This document shows positions 44,385 to 58,200 of a stretch of 64,000 nt of DNA, one piece after another. The translations under genes were made by a program, and so were the position numbers. Under the pieces are notes generated by a model that ran no database searches, had not been told where the DNA came from, and was given only the letters and a program-made list of their open reading frames with translations. The stretch's first letter is position 1, and each line of letters begins with the position of its first letter. Source of the stretch: Datnioides undecimradiatus (Eukaryota; Chordata; Actinopteri; Lobotiformes; Datnioididae); the NCBI GenBank assembly GCA_008933995.1, contig WARS01000034.1, forward strand, positions 4,504,707-4,568,706, read 5' to 3'.

Positions 44385-44526
44385 TCCGCTTTTGTTGTTA
44401 AGCAAACTGCTGACACACACACACGTTTCCATTTTCACTCTTCTCTCTCACTTCTTCATGGCCGCAATCAGCTGAACTGTTATAAACCCCACCCTCACAC
44501 CCCCTCAAGGGTGTTATCTTTCAAAA

Positions 44527-44540
44527 CACACACACGCGCG

Positions 44541-44577
<37 letters not shown>

Positions 44578-44587
44578 GCACACACAG
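44527..44587. repeat. (CA)n microsatellite with CGCG interruptions
   Basis: About 60 nt of CA repeats. A related (CA)n of about 38 nt lies at 44346-44383. Confidence 0.9.
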
Positions 44588-44680
44588 ACAATGCTGCCAT
44601 TAGAAGCGGTTCCCTTCGATTTGTGCACATTTCGATAAGAAAGAGATGAGTGGAAGTGATTTGTCGCATATTTCGATACA

Positions 44681-44686
44681 TTTATT
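44681..44686 (-). terminator. mrpl39 polyadenylation signal (AATAAA)
   Basis: AATAAA on the minus strand, 62 nt beyond the mrpl39 stop codon, giving a short 3' UTR. Confidence 0.7.
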
Positions 44687-44747
44687 GAATCAGTGATACA
44701 GTCAGATACAAGCCAAGGTGTGTGTGCGTGTGTGTGTGTGGGGGAGG

Positions 44748-47700
44748 TTACGCAGAGGTTGTCGCTGGCTGGTCGGAGGTGGATTTAGGAGGAGGGGGCG
44801 GAGCTGCTGATTCTTGGAGTCTCGACACCTCAACCTGCGCCAAGGAAAAAGGAAAGTTGGTATTATAAAGGTGGTTTTTAATGACCGTTAGCTGTGGCAA
44901 GAGCCTGAAACCCTCTTTGCAGGACGGTTCTGCAGAGATGTTAGGGGGGCGGTGGAGGCGTCTGTTTGGAGCGTGGGCGGTTGCGTTTGGAGCGCCAGCT
45001 GGAGGCAGACGGGGGGACGTGCTTCCCTGCCGCCTGCAGCCGGCTCACGAAACGCGGCCGCCCACGCCTCGCTGCCCGCACAGACCTGCTCCTGGCGCGT
45101 TCTGCTCGGTAGCACAAAGAGACGCAGGACCGAGCAACGCCGACCCTGGTATGAGCTAACACTGTCGATGATTGATGCAACATGGGATTTATCCATGTTG
45201 AACCAATCATCAGTTTCACGTTTGCAGACATACTGATACGGAGCGGCTGGGCGGCTATTCACCTACTTCACACTCTTCTCTCTTCACTGCTTTACCCTGA
45301 AGGGAACACAAAGCTGGTGCGACAGTTTAAAAGATCCACTGCCAGGTTCAACTTTGACCTTTTGTGCTTGCCGTACTTTCCACGCAGTTTCTCTGTTTAG
45401 AAACAGGGGGGGGGGGCTCACTTCCTGTTCTGCCTCTAGATGAAGTGAAATCTGAAAGGATCCTTTAAAAGCCGTCTGTCTGCTTTTCGCCCAGTTGGAC
45501 CGTGCTGCAGAAACATGGCCGTGCTCCCAGATCGCTGCGATTCCCCTGAAGAGCGCCGCGTTATCATAGCTGATAGGAACGAGGGCTAACACAACAAAAA
45601 CAAGAGCCGCGCTGAAATAACTGTAATTATCTTTTAAAGGCCGTCAGCCTGACTTAAAGCAAATTAGCTGCAACCTGAAATGAACAGCCACAGAAACACT
45701 TTATGATCCATATTTGACTTGAATGTTTGAAGTGCTTTCTGATGGAATGATTATGATTCAGGCACCTCGCGACCAAAACGTCTTTTAAAACGACAAAGAG
45801 CGTATCAAAGACGCCCCGATTGTGTGGTTTGCAGCCAATCGCAGATCATCTCTGAGCCAAAATCGGGTTGCTACGCTGCAACGTGTGCTTGCGTCACTGA
45901 TCCGCAACCATGAAGCGTCACCTGAACCGCATACGCACACGTGCTGGACAAACGTCCTTCACACAGGTCCCGGGCCTGTTTCAGTTTATAGCTCCTCTCC
46001 CGATCGCTGGTGGTGCTCTGTTAACACATGGGACGGGAAGGATGGAACAGCTGCCCTCTGCACACGCATACACACATACACACACTGTGCGCTCACTGTA
46101 GTAAACATCAGTGTGTCAGGTGATCATGTGGAACAGTGTAAATCATGTAAATCGTGCTTGTGTTAGAAACAAGATGTGATCCAAATGTACACACTTTTGT
46201 CTTTAATAAAGCGCGGTTTCAATTCCCCGAGCAACGGATCGCTGTGAAAACCAAATGTAGGCCACAGAGCACCGTATGTCATCGGCTGCCAAATCAAGCG
46301 TGCCTATTAATGAGCACGTCTTTTTTATTTTCATTACGCAATCGGCGATGCGCAGAGGATGCCAGGAAGGCAGCGGCAAGATCTATTTCGCCTAGATGGC
46401 TCCATCCAAAATTAACTCGTAGCCTAGTTTGAATCGGAGGAATCGGCGCTTCTGTTCAGAGCCCGAGCCGAGCTTGGTTGCGCTCAGACAGAGAGGATTC
46501 GACGGCGTCAATCTGAGGCGTCGGAGATGCGCGACGTCTAGAACAAGAGCCTTGAACCTGGAGAGATTTAAAAATACTCCCTCCTTGGATCTCGAGTTAG
46601 CGTCTGCGCCTTTGATGTAGAGCTCAGAAAGCAGCAGTTTGTCCTTCATGGGGAGGATGAGACCTGCTTCTTACGGCTCACGCTGAGTCTCCTCTCTGTT
46701 TCTGCCAAAATATGAATGCAAAGCAATAAAAATAGCCACGTTGAATTCAACCCTCTGGCTGCTTCAGGGAATCTGACGGCCGCAGCCAGGGAGCGAGCTG
46801 GCTCGACGCGGAGCAGCCGGTAACTTGGACCGGCGTCCAGCTTGTGGAGCAGACCACTGCCCCAAAACACTGCCGGCCCTCGTTCCCAGAGTTGGTGTCG
46901 GTGCCCAAGCTTTGATCTGGCGCGCTGCCGGACGAGCCCGCGAGGTAGAAAACGGAGATATTCGCCGTTCTTACCAGTTTCTCTGCCCGCTGCCTCAGTT
47001 TCCTCCACACTGTGTGGTGAGCCTGCAGAGAGGAGGACAACGTGACTAACAGGCACATGCAGACACAGACAGGATGATTCCACTGCAGCACTGTGCTATT
47101 ACACAGGACGAGGACATTTAAATAGCATAAACTGGTTTTATTAATAATCCGGGAGAATCACTTCATACAGAAGCAAAATAAATAAAACCTAGTGCAACAC
47201 ACTGTCTTTAGCTAAACCTTCCCTACCTGCAGCTGCAGAGGCAGGGACAGGCCCTGCGCTCGCCGGTGGAGGCCCCAGGGTCCCTCACCCAGGCTGTGCA
47301 GGGCCGTCACCTCGTACTGCGAGCACAGGCCCGTCCTGGCCACCAGGGGGCCGGCGCTCAGCAGGACATGGTCACCACATCTACGGGAGAAGAAAAGAAA
47401 CATGCACATGATTATGGGAAATGTCCAAAATACGCACGACAGTGGGAACATGCTGGCAGGAGTGAGGTGTTGTGTCGAAGTGTGTGCGTTAAAAGCGTGA
47501 ATCACCTGTAGAGCGTCACTGTGCCTTTGGGATTCTGTGCTGCCAGCTGCTCCACCTCCTCCTGTTTGCACCTGAGAGAGAGAGAGAGAGACAGAGGAAG
47601 CGTCTAAGTGTACTGGACAGGGACTGAAGGGGGAGGCGGACAAACAGCGTGACAGCAGTGAGAGTCTACCTGCTGTGTGAGAAGACCTCCAGTGCCACAG

Positions 47701-50231
47701 TTGGCGCCACGTCCAGAGGCTCCCAGGCCAGGTCCTGGTGGATCAGCTGCTGGGCGCCTCGGGTCAGAGACCGCAAGGACTCCTGGGGAGACAAACAGCC
47801 GGGCTGGTTTACAAACAGCTCCCGCAAAGGATCGGATGCAGCGGGGCAGCTGTTTAATCAAAGGCACCGGGCTGCAGATAAAAGCTCTGAATCATTCCTC
47901 CCCTGCAACTGCCGGTGACAAACAGAGGCTCAGCTTCAGAGGTGATAAGAAAAATGTTCACTCTAATGCATCACCAGCTGTCTCACACACACACACACAC
48001 ACTTAAATAAAGACCAAAACTTTTAGAGATGCTATAAAAAACCCAGCAAGATTAATGCTCTCACTGAGAGAGGCGGAGGTTAAAGAGGGAGAGGAACACG
48101 GTGCTGCGCTGAAATCACTGCATGATGACCGAAAGAGTGGATGCATGAGTTTCTTTGGCTCAGCAGGAAGTCATGTCACTATTTGAACTCAACACTGTGT
48201 CGCGTGGGTTTTAGGCGGAATGTCACTTTACAGAGGAACCTGACATCGGCTGCAGTCGTCTCTGTTTTCACTGTGACCTCTCGTGCTCCAAATGATTGGG
48301 TTTCAGTCGCAGCGCTTCCAAAGCGGACGCGAGCAAGCGAGCGAGCGAGTACTGACAGAGCAGGGGCTTACACAGACAGCCACACGCACCTCAGAGGGAG
48401 TCCACGAATCCAGCTGAGCGTCCAGGACCACGTCGCAGCAGAAGGCCCCTGAGGTGACTGCAGAGACACCAGAAAACCGTCAGCTAAAGACTCCTGCAAA
48501 CCTTTAACGAACCCACAGGTATTATTTACAGAAATATAACAAATCCACCTGCTTTAATGATGTCATATCGCCTTGACAACAGGCAAAGGCCAAACCCTGT
48601 GCGTGACTGAGCCTTTCTTCTTCTTTAAGTCAGTGCAGCGTAACGTAACACTTGGACAATAGAGGGGTTTTAAGAGAAACTGGGACATTAAGACGTTTCA
48701 GTATGACTGAGCTGAGAGGTTGAGTTGACATCGTCTGATTGCATGATTAAGTGAGCTCTGCTTGTAAACGGAGAAGCTCCTCTACCTGGAACCTCTGGCG
48801 TGCTCAGCAGCTCCACGGCAAAGTCGTCTTTGAAAGCCGTCTCCAGCACCTGACCTAGCAAGGCAGCGCAGGAACGCCAGTAGGCCTGATGGGATGCAGA
48901 ATGACACGGTTTACCCAGAAACTCTAGGGCTTTAGATGATTATCTCATTGTCCTAAATCACAAAGAATGAGCAGGAGATGCATTAACATCCTGTAACATC
49001 AAAGATGTTCTGGTTCTTTAAGTACCTGGTTGACCGGCGTCGGGTCACTGTCCTTAAATGTGAGCAGACTGAGTGAGCAGGAGTGGGTGAGAGGCAGGTG
49101 GAGGGGCCAGGGTTCCCCGTCCACCAGGGCCAGCGCCGAGTTGGTCACATGATACTCTGTCAGGTCTGAGGGAGACACAGAGGAATTCATCTGAGTGCGA
49201 AACAAGACTCTATTCAAACATGCGCAAACAGAGCTGAGGTGTTTTGGTTTCTTACAGATTTAGAGACTCCAAATCTCCAAAACCAGAGACTCATTTCACA
49301 GCTGCACTCTGTTTCACTCACGTCTGGCACAGCTCAGAGGCGTAGACATCCCTTTGTTCATCACGAGCAAGGTACCGTCCAGCCCCGGGCCCCGCACGGA
49401 CACCTCGATCTTCTCGATGCGCGGGTACAGAGCTCTCTGCCTGGCCTGCTCTCTGGAGAAGACGGCGTTGCGCTGGCTGCGGATCTCAGCAAACGGTGGA
49501 CGCACAGCAGCCGCGGCAGATGCAAAGCCTAGAGGGGGAAGAGGAAGTACGGACGGGACCGGACAGGAAACGTGGATGCAGGATGATCAAGAGGTAAACA
49601 GTCATGTCATATCTTTATCTTAACACCATGGTAATGATAATGATTATCTGAGCTCACGTAGGGTACAGTTAATATCAAAAACCCAAAACCTGGGGGTGGT
49701 GAGGTTGAGAGAACACCTTGAGTTGCATTATGGGAAGTGTAGGCTCTACTGTATTTGGAAATTGACGCATAATTGATAAAAGCCGAGGCACGTATTGTTT
49801 TTAACTCTGAAATATGTGTCAGTATGTACAATTTGCACACTTACAACAGTATCATTCGCATTATTAACTATAGTAAGATGAGTCTGGTAGTTTTATTATC
49901 AAAGTTATGTATTTACAGTCTGCTTTGTTGCTAGCTTTCGGACACAGTGTGTATAGGTCATCTGAGCTTTGCATGCCATCATATTTAGACTATGTCAGGT
50001 TATTCTCGTGATTATACAGTTAATAAAGTTGAATACAGGGGCTTAAAGGAGGTCTACCGGTAAAGTTATTCAATAACGCTGCGTGAAAAACGCGCCCCAC
50101 ACCTGCCAACACGAAGCTAACGTCACCGCCGGTCTTTCCAACCTGGCTAGCTCACGTTATAACATAATGCTAACGTTAGCTAACAGCTACTCACGGCGCT
50201 GCAGAACTTGACACGCGGTCCTGGTCGCCAT
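44748..50231 (-). CDS. mrpl39: Mitochondrial ribosomal protein L39 (mL39), complete
   Basis: A structural protein of the mitochondrial large ribosomal subunit. Ten coding exons join in frame: 50195-50231, 49322-49528, 49026-49165, 48786-48885, 48390-48457, 47670-47782, 47506-47571, 47227-47380, 46975-47022 and 44748-44834. Total 1020 nt, 339 residues (human 338). The start MATRTACQVLQRRFASAAAA is a typical basic mitochondrial targeting sequence. Family segments in order: NAVFSREQARQRALYPRIEK, VMNKGMSTPLSCAR, LALVDGEPWPLHLPLT, SLLTFKDSDPTPVNQAYWRS, FKDDFAVELLSTPEVP, GAFCCDVVLDAQLDSW, CGDHVLLSAGPLVARTG and AHHTVWRKLRQRAEKL. The N-terminal half is a TGS/ThrRS-like fold in this family. The 87-nt last exon is acidic/Pro-rich, as in human. 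All splice sites are GT-AG. No lesion was seen. Confidence 0.95.
44835..46974. other. mrpl39 last intron, no recognised gene
   Basis: About 2.1 kb of non-coding DNA. Several ORFs of 60-145 codons overlap each other on both strands, but none resembles a known protein. Confidence 0.7.
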
Positions 50232-51180
50232 TGTTGGAAATATTTCTAAAACTATATATAAAAAAACCCCAAAGTAAACAGACACAGAGGACGAACGGAT
50301 AAATATCTGTCACTTGTGCCTATGACTGAAGGACGCCATGCCTGTTTCGTGTGCAGCTGATATTTAGGTCCGGGCAGGAACTTGAAATTCAGCAGCCGGA
50401 GCGTTCCGTGTGACCTCGAGGACGAGCTGCAGTTCCTGTTTGTGACAGCAGGTGCCGCTGTTGGTAGTCATTTCAATGGGGCTTACGTAAAGGCGCTCCT
50501 GCAAAACATACCGGGTTTGTAGACAAAGAGAGAGCAAAATATCTTCTATATCAGCAGCATTCTCATCAAGACAGTTCCTAACAACAGAATATATGTCTGT
50601 TTAACACTTCTTTTATGTTCCCATAGCCACTCACACTAAAGTTTTGATATTTATGGGATCCCTTTGCAATTTATCTCTGAATTACCTCAGCCTGTCTCCA
50701 AAGTGTTGAAAGACTCTTGCTCTTATGCTGATTGGATGCAATCCAAAGTTATGATCTTGGCTCTAATGTCTCACATGTCCCCAATTTCATCCTCTAATGG
50801 ACTCTGATGGCACTTGGAATTTGACAAATGCCTGTTGGATTTTTCAGGACCGGAATCAGCAGGAAGTGTTGGCACTAATGGCAGCAGCAGGAGCGGCAGG
50901 ACGCCGGGCCAGGCGACTCGGCCGCATGACCAAAACATCATAAATCATCTCGACGCGGGCCCGAGATGGAGCCAGATTACTGTTGAATAGCAAAGCTGAA
51001 GGGCTGTTTTCACAAAGAGCACAATGGTGTGACCTCTGGAGGTTAAAGTAAAAGGAGAGGGGTGAATTCTTAATGAATATGCCAGTTGGGAGGAGCTGTT
51101 TCCACAAATGAATATAGAATATTGTTTCTTTTTCATTAAAAATGCTTCAGCAATAAACCCACATGAGACGTTTGTGCATA
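50232..51180. other. Intergenic region between mrpl39 start and rap2 3' end
   Basis: It contains the mrpl39 5' flank, with no TATA box seen. No coding region or repeat could be supported. Confidence 0.6.
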
Positions 51181-51184
51181 AAGA

Positions 51185-51190
51185 TTTATT
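51185..51190 (-). terminator. Candidate rap2 polyadenylation signal (AATAAA)
   Basis: AATAAA on the minus strand about 1.03 kb downstream of the rap2 stop codon. If it is used, the 3' UTR is about 1 kb and includes T-rich and (TTGA)n stretches (about 51352-51381). Confidence 0.45.
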
Positions 51191-52219
51191 TTTTGTTGAA
51201 AATAAGTGTTTCTGACATTGAACCACTAACATATCTGATGTGATTTAAGATAAATGAACGATACACTGACACCGATGTTCACTTCATACAATGTAACAAG
51301 GCCTTTGTATCATCTGTAAGGTGTGAAGACAAGTGTCCGTACGTTTTAATGACTGATTGATTGATTGATCGGTTGATTGATTGGTACTGTCTCTTTGGGT
51401 GAGGTTGATTGTACTCGATGTCGGCGTGACAGTACAACTTCATGCACACATCATCCACAGTATGTCAGCATTTGGGATCTCCGGAACGAATTTCCCCAAA
51501 GGTGCGGTTTTACTTTCTTTCTTTTTTTCTTGTTTTTTTTAAACATTCGTTCATCTTTTCATTCATTCGTAGTCAGGCGGGCCTGATGTAAAACCACCTT
51601 CCAGTATGACTCCTTCACAGTGGTGTTAGCTCGACGTCCGTTCACATACTTGGTGATTGGTCTTGCACTGTCAAAAAGCCCGCAAAAGTGCAAAAAGAAA
51701 AACACAAGCAGAAGAAACCAGGACTGACAAAACTGCTGAGCACACTGCCGTCCCTGCTTGGGCCTATGGCTGGTTTCCCAAAAGCACTATGATCCTCCTT
51801 GTCGATGGCTTTTAAGGTGGTTTTGGCACCGTGCTGCATTTGGGAAACCCCCGTTTATTCGCTTCTGTTACTCAGGAGGGCCGTGGTGAATCTGGGAGGT
51901 CAAGTGTTGTTGTTGTTTTTTTTTTTCTTTTGAGGGAAAATCCACCCTGTGTCCGAGGAGTGGTGCATGTGGAAATGAAAATTTCCCTTCAATCTGCTAC
52001 TTCTGCTTCAGTTAGTGACTTCCTACATTTCCCAGGATTCCCCTTGACCACGGCACAGGCCTAAACTGCTAGACACAGAAAGCAGGTAGAAACAGTTTAA
52101 GAGAGAGTGGATTTTTCCTTGAAACCCCTCCATCTTCAATCTATCTAACATGAATTCATTTGCATTCTAATTTCTAATCCTCCTCCTATCCATCGCCCCT
52201 CCGGCAGGCCGAATGGCTG

Positions 52220-55200
52220 CTACTGCACGCTGCAGGCGGGGCAGCAGGTCTCTCTCCGGTCCGGCAGAGGGCAGAAGTCCATCTGCCTCACGATCTCGGC
52301 GAAAAGCTCGTCCACCATGGTCTTGCTCTTGGCCGACGTCTCCATGAAGGGGCAGCCCCAGTCCTCGGCCAGCGCCTGACCCTCGCTGGGGGACACTTCC
52401 CTCTCCTCCTCCAGGTCCACCTTGTTACCCACCAGCACCACCGGCACCTGCTGATACCTGGAAATGAGAGAGGAAGTAATATCAGAGGAGTGCACATGTG
52501 AAATTTGCTGCTCCCCCCCCCTGCGGGGCGTATTTGTTACACACTCAAACTACAGGAACTTCCTGATACCTACGGGAAAAAGAAGGAGGAAAAGAGAGAC
52601 TAAACTCAGCGGCATCGCGCGTGTGTGTGTGTGTGTGTGTGCATTGCTGGCCTACATACAGTATTTGTTAGATGCTGAAACAATACGGGTTCTGAACAAT
52701 GCAAAATGGAGCGAGGGGAGAGCGACGAACACAGCTACATTCAGTCCCAGCTTCCCAGGAGGTCTCCATCACTCCCTGGGCTTCTGATATCAGTGGGCGT
52801 TCCCATTAGGAAACTGTCATCAGGAACAAAATAACTGCCTCTCTTCAACGCCGTGACGCTCTATTTATTCCTGGATGCATTATACATGCGTCCGCGCGGC
52901 ATGCAAGCCGTACATTTAATGGCTTCCAATTCTTGTTTAAAATCGTTAGCCGTGCACTCGGCATCACTTCCATCATGCGCTAAGCATGTCTTAACGGATC
53001 AAAAGCTTTCTTCCACAGCGTGTGGCTGACAATCCCGGTCCTCTTCCATCCGAGCCATCAATAGGAGGAAACCAGGCTGGGGAGAGTAATGGTATAGGTT
53101 AGTGAATAATTGAATAAAGCTAATGTGCTGCTCTCACACAGGAGGGGGGGCACGTGAGCCTTGGCCTCGTACCTTGGAAGCAACTATTTTCTGCTTAATA
53201 TTAAGCTTCAGCTCTTCAAACTCCACATGAGAGAGTTTTGCGGCAAAATATAAGGAACATTGTTTAGGAAAAGAGCACAGACCTGGAAAACTCATCGGGA
53301 AAACACAGTTAGACGACAAAAACGGAAGATTTGTAAAGTCACTGTACGAAATATGATCATTTTAGATGGATAAGGTCACTCAAAGAAGAGAAAGTTGGTT
53401 TAGGTCTGACAAATATCTACTTAGAATAATTAGAACACTTGAGAAAGCGGGCGCTCATCGTGACAGAGCATTATTACTGCAACTCATCAGTTTCCCTCAG
53501 CTCCAGGCGGCTTTTTAGCATCTTTCAGCCGACAGTTTTGGTTTTACGGCTCAAAACCTTTAATGTACAATAATTACTTTTAATCTAATAGCGCGTTCCC
53601 AGTCACAGAAGCATTAAGCCAACAAGAACTGTGTACAATATGTATAAAAAGACATTAAAAGACTAGCTGGTGAGCACAGCAGAGCATCTAGCAGCAAAAG
53701 TGTTAATATTGTTAATCTGTGAGTAAGTTTGCAGCAGAAAAGATAATAATATTCACGTGTTGCATTCACTGCTTGTTTCTTCTGCCCCCAAGTGACCAAC
53801 AAGTTTCATTCTACAACGTGCGATGGTATTTTGGGCACTAGGGTCGTCACAGAGCGAAGGACAGTGGGGTTTTTCAGGAATGGGGTATTTCATTTCGGTT
53901 AGACTACCTTCATGTTTCTCCAGATTGAATAACTACAGAATGTCAATTACAGGGGGTATATATTCTCACAACAGGTAATGGCACAGACCACCTAATAGCC
54001 TCCACAATCAGTCATTCCTAAGTGCATTCCCGGCCCGGCTTATTGATCTGCTGGTGCTATTGAGAAATGGGCTCTTATCTACAAATTGGTGGCCTGCTGC
54101 CACACTGCTCAGCTGGGAGAAGAGCTGAGGCGTGGAAAAGAGCTGGCGATGGTCTCGCTGAGCTAAAGAGGGTCCGGAGTGTTGGAGGGAAATTGGTGCA
54201 GGCAGCAGGGGCGGAGGACTGAGTGTGGAGAGGTGGAGGACGCCTGCAGGATCTGCTGAAGTGTCCAGGAGCTGGACAGTGAGACCCTGCAAGATTCAAG
54301 GGTGCTGCTCTCCGGCTTGGCTTGACCTCTGACATCCCAGGGGGGATCACGAGTGAGAAAAAGGCTTCCTGAAAGGTTAAAGATGAGAAATGATTCAAAA
54401 ATAATGTGGGCAATTTCTTTCTAATTGGACAGAAAACGTGCTTGAAGACCGCCGGGCAGCGAAAACTCGCTCAGAGAGGCGCAAATGCCAAAGGCTTCCC
54501 TGCAGCTTGACATTTCCCCCTACAGCCACCGCGCTGTACCACACACACACACACACACACACAGGGACGCGCACACAAACAGCAGCTGACCTCAGCAGGA
54601 CAAGCATCTCGCATGGGCCGTGTGTTTGGAAAGCAGGAGTCTAGAGGGTGTGAAGTGTGAACAAGGAGAGCACCATGCAGACAAATGCAATCTGACAGCC
54701 TTGCAGGAGAAACTCTATATATAACTACAAAGACACAGGGAGAGCCAGCTTCTCTGGGGTGGGGCTGGGGAGTTTGGATTGAGATTGTTTGTTGCGGCAT
54801 CAAACTACCGCTCCCTCCTCGCCAGATGATGAGAAGCTGAAACTGCTCGACGCAGCACGAATAAAAGTTGCCTCGTGGCTGATATCATGTATTATTGAGG
54901 AGCGTGTCAGTCGGTGTTTAGGGTTTAACGTGGGGGGGGGGGACAGCTTCGCTGCGGCGTTCGTTGCTAACTATCAGGTTCTATCTCCACCTGGAAGCAG
55001 TTCCCTGTCAACCTGTGCCTTTATCCTGTAATATGATGGAGCCTTTCAATCACTATATAGTTTCACTCCTCTATACTACATCTATTATACATTGGTTTTA
55101 CATACAAACTGGGCCAGATGTTTGCCTCAGGAGGTTGGTGGAGACCAAAACAGGGCTAAAAGACTTTCATTGTTCAGTTGGACAGAAACGAGGCACCATA

Positions 55201-58200
55201 TAAATGCTAATTCACGCCCGTTCACACATCACCATATCTGGTTGAAAGGTGATAATATGCCAACGCACCCTCAAGTAACCCAAAAAACTGTAGCTTCTCG
55301 GTGAAAATGAAGGCTCTTTCTCGTGAAGCATGTTTATACTGGAGTATTTCTACTTTTACTTATCATATAAGTTCAAAACTTCTGCATTTAAACGTCTAAA
55401 ACTGACTGTGATGCGTTTGGTTGTGTTGCATCCAGATACTATTGGCTTTTTTTGACAGTTTTGGATAATGTTGTAATTGTGTAATCTCAAACCCTGAGAA
55501 ATCTGTTACTTGAGACTTAAAATAGAATCCTCCAAATATAATATAATCGGGACAACATGGCAACAACAGATGTTTCACTGCTACGCCCCTCAAACCACAA
55601 TAAAAGGGCTCTTTACTCTACATACTGCATGAATATCAAGCAGCAGAACATAACAAACATTGCTAACTTACTCCTGATCTGGCACACCAGTTGGCAGCCG
55701 TGCATTATGGGAATTATCGGCGCGGCTGGAGCGCGTTTGGATCGCTTGGCTGAAACCACCAGCTGTATGAACGCGCAGCTTTCTCTCGTCTTCTGGAGGG
55801 AAGTGGCGCCGGATTGACGGGACGGAAAACAGGTGGCGGGCTTGTGAAATCCAAGGGAGATGTGGATGTTAAGATCTGAATGGATTCATGTCAATATTGC
55901 AGTAAAAAGGCATGTTTCAGACTGAAACGCTTTGAGGCCATCAGCTGTGCATCCATTTGTGTGAAGCCACAGGTTGAAACGCTGCATCCTCATTAATGGG
56001 CGCGGAGCAACTTTTGCTGCTACACAAACTGACCTTTAGAGCGCACGCAAAACTAGCTGCTGCCATTTGCCTCTGCAGGGTGTTATTCCAAAGGGGAAAG
56101 GAGGCAAACACACAAACCCACCCACGCACGCGGAGAATCAGTGTTTATAACTCACAAAAAACATGGACTCTACATTTTCCACTGAGCCTCAGGGCACAAC
56201 TGCCTTATTAAGGCTACCTGCTGTGCTAAATAGCTACAGTGACTTCACTTACCCCGTTTTCACAAGCCCCACAGCGGCGGCAAACACACATCCAAGTTAC
56301 AAAAGAACAGTCAGGCATCTCCAACGTGGAGCCCCCCAACCCTGCAGCCGCCTCTCTGCTCCCTGCATCTGCTGTTAATTAGCAGTTGGAGCAGCTCCGC
56401 TCTGTGACAGCCAGCCCAACGCATGTATCTGCCCGCGCGACCGGACAGAGAAATCACAGAACCTATAGCGCCTACGCTGTGTTAACTCCCAAAAGGGTGT
56501 CACCGCCGGAGAACAAAGCCTCTATAGCTCGTGTTTCTGCGGCGGCGACATGGAGAAGAAAGCGAGGGAACAGAGTAACATAACCGCAAACATTCCTGCG
56601 ATAAACAGACAAAGAGCGGGCCTGCGCAGCAGATGGAGAAAGTCTTTAGAGTCTTCTTTTATGACGAAACCCCCAAGACTCATTTCCATCTTTAATGGTG
56701 CAGCCCAGCTCCTCCAGATAATCTGATTTGCTTTACTGCAAATGCAAAGACAGTACAGGCAGTATGGGAGCTGGGTTTTACTGCTCCCGCTGTTTCTGTG
56801 AAGAGAAAAGCTCAAAGTGCGAAACAAGGGGGTGTAAAACTCCAGTGGATGTTAACGTCGTTAGAAACACGTTGATTTAAGAGTCGTTCTACTCATTCCC
56901 GAGCCTCTTCTTAGTCCTAAAGACTGATCACATGTTTTCACATCACTTGATCTGGTTGAACTCCTGGAAAAAAAAGAAGCATGGACACCAATTCAGAGGT
57001 CTGGAACCAGGCTGTAATGACTCTAATGTAATATTGCGAGCCGATGCGGAGACAACACAGCTCTTTCAGTCGTCTGTAAACCTCTGTCAGCTTCCTGTCG
57101 TACCGAAATACACCCAGATTTGGTCAAACATTCCCTTGGGATCTGGGCTCAATCTGCCTTTTTTTAAAAAAAATTGTGTTTTTTTTTTTCAGAAGTCACG
57201 GCTGAAAGCGATAAGCATCTCAATGTGGGAAATCCCAGATACAGATGAAAAGCAACTTCGTTTATTCCAGAGGGGGACGCGAGATGAATCAGAGGGGTCA
57301 CGTGGCGATTAGAGATCTAGGAAACACACCGCTTATTTTACACACTTCGCCCCAAATCTTATAAGATAAGACAATCTCAGAGAGGAACGTCCCTCTCTGG
57401 TGGGACCCTAAGTGACTTAGGGTCTCTCTAAAGACCCCAGTAAGTCGTGGATGAATGCCCCCTACCTCAGATTAGACGGGACAAGTGTGTTTTCAGATAT
57501 TTGAGAGCTAACAGCTGTAAATGTGACAAATGGAGGAGAATGGTGAAAACACTTAGCGCAGCCTGACACACCAACAATGAGCACTTTACTGGTGGATCTC
57601 CTCTCTCTTAACTCAAACCGAGCTGCTTTAACATCTCTCTCCTGCCTGATTGCAAACACTAAAAGCCTGAGGTCAGGAAGTTGCTTTGTACCCCCCCCCC
57701 CGGGACACGTAGTTTTGGTCTCTCCATCCTATTCCCACTCAGCGGCGCGTGATGCTCACCTCCTGCTATTAGACACAGCATCAGTGCAGCGTGAAAACAC
57801 AGCTCGGGCGCTTTGAACGTGCTTCCTCCTCCTGGGCCGACAGAACAATAAATCCGAACATGCAAGCGAGGAGATTATTAGATTGCGAGGAGGGCTACAC
57901 CCAGATGGTGTTTTCACAGATAGCAACCGACACGGGGTTTATTTGGTTAGTCTCTGAGGTGTGTGAGTCTGCAGAGGGTAAAGTATGTCAGAGATGGTGG
58001 GTTCAAGATAAAAACAGGCATCAATTATACATACATGCGGCGAAAATGTCATCATGGCTGAGTGTTTAAAACTGATTTCCTTAAAGGGTCGCTCTGCTGG
58101 AGGATCAGAATGGATCATAACATGCAAACTTACTGAATCACGTGTGGATTTTCCTGCTGTTAATGAGAAGCAGGCGATCATTTCAACTAGAATCCCGCTG

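Noticed and set aside
39823..44587. CRISPR-like arrays in the repeat-rich stretches
   Set aside because: These are dinucleotide microsatellites without spaced unique segments, in a vertebrate genome.
46646..47091. Extended ORFs reading through the mrpl39 ninth exon
   Set aside because: They continue past a good GTAAGA donor into the intron. The true last exon with the family-like C-terminus is at 44748-44834.
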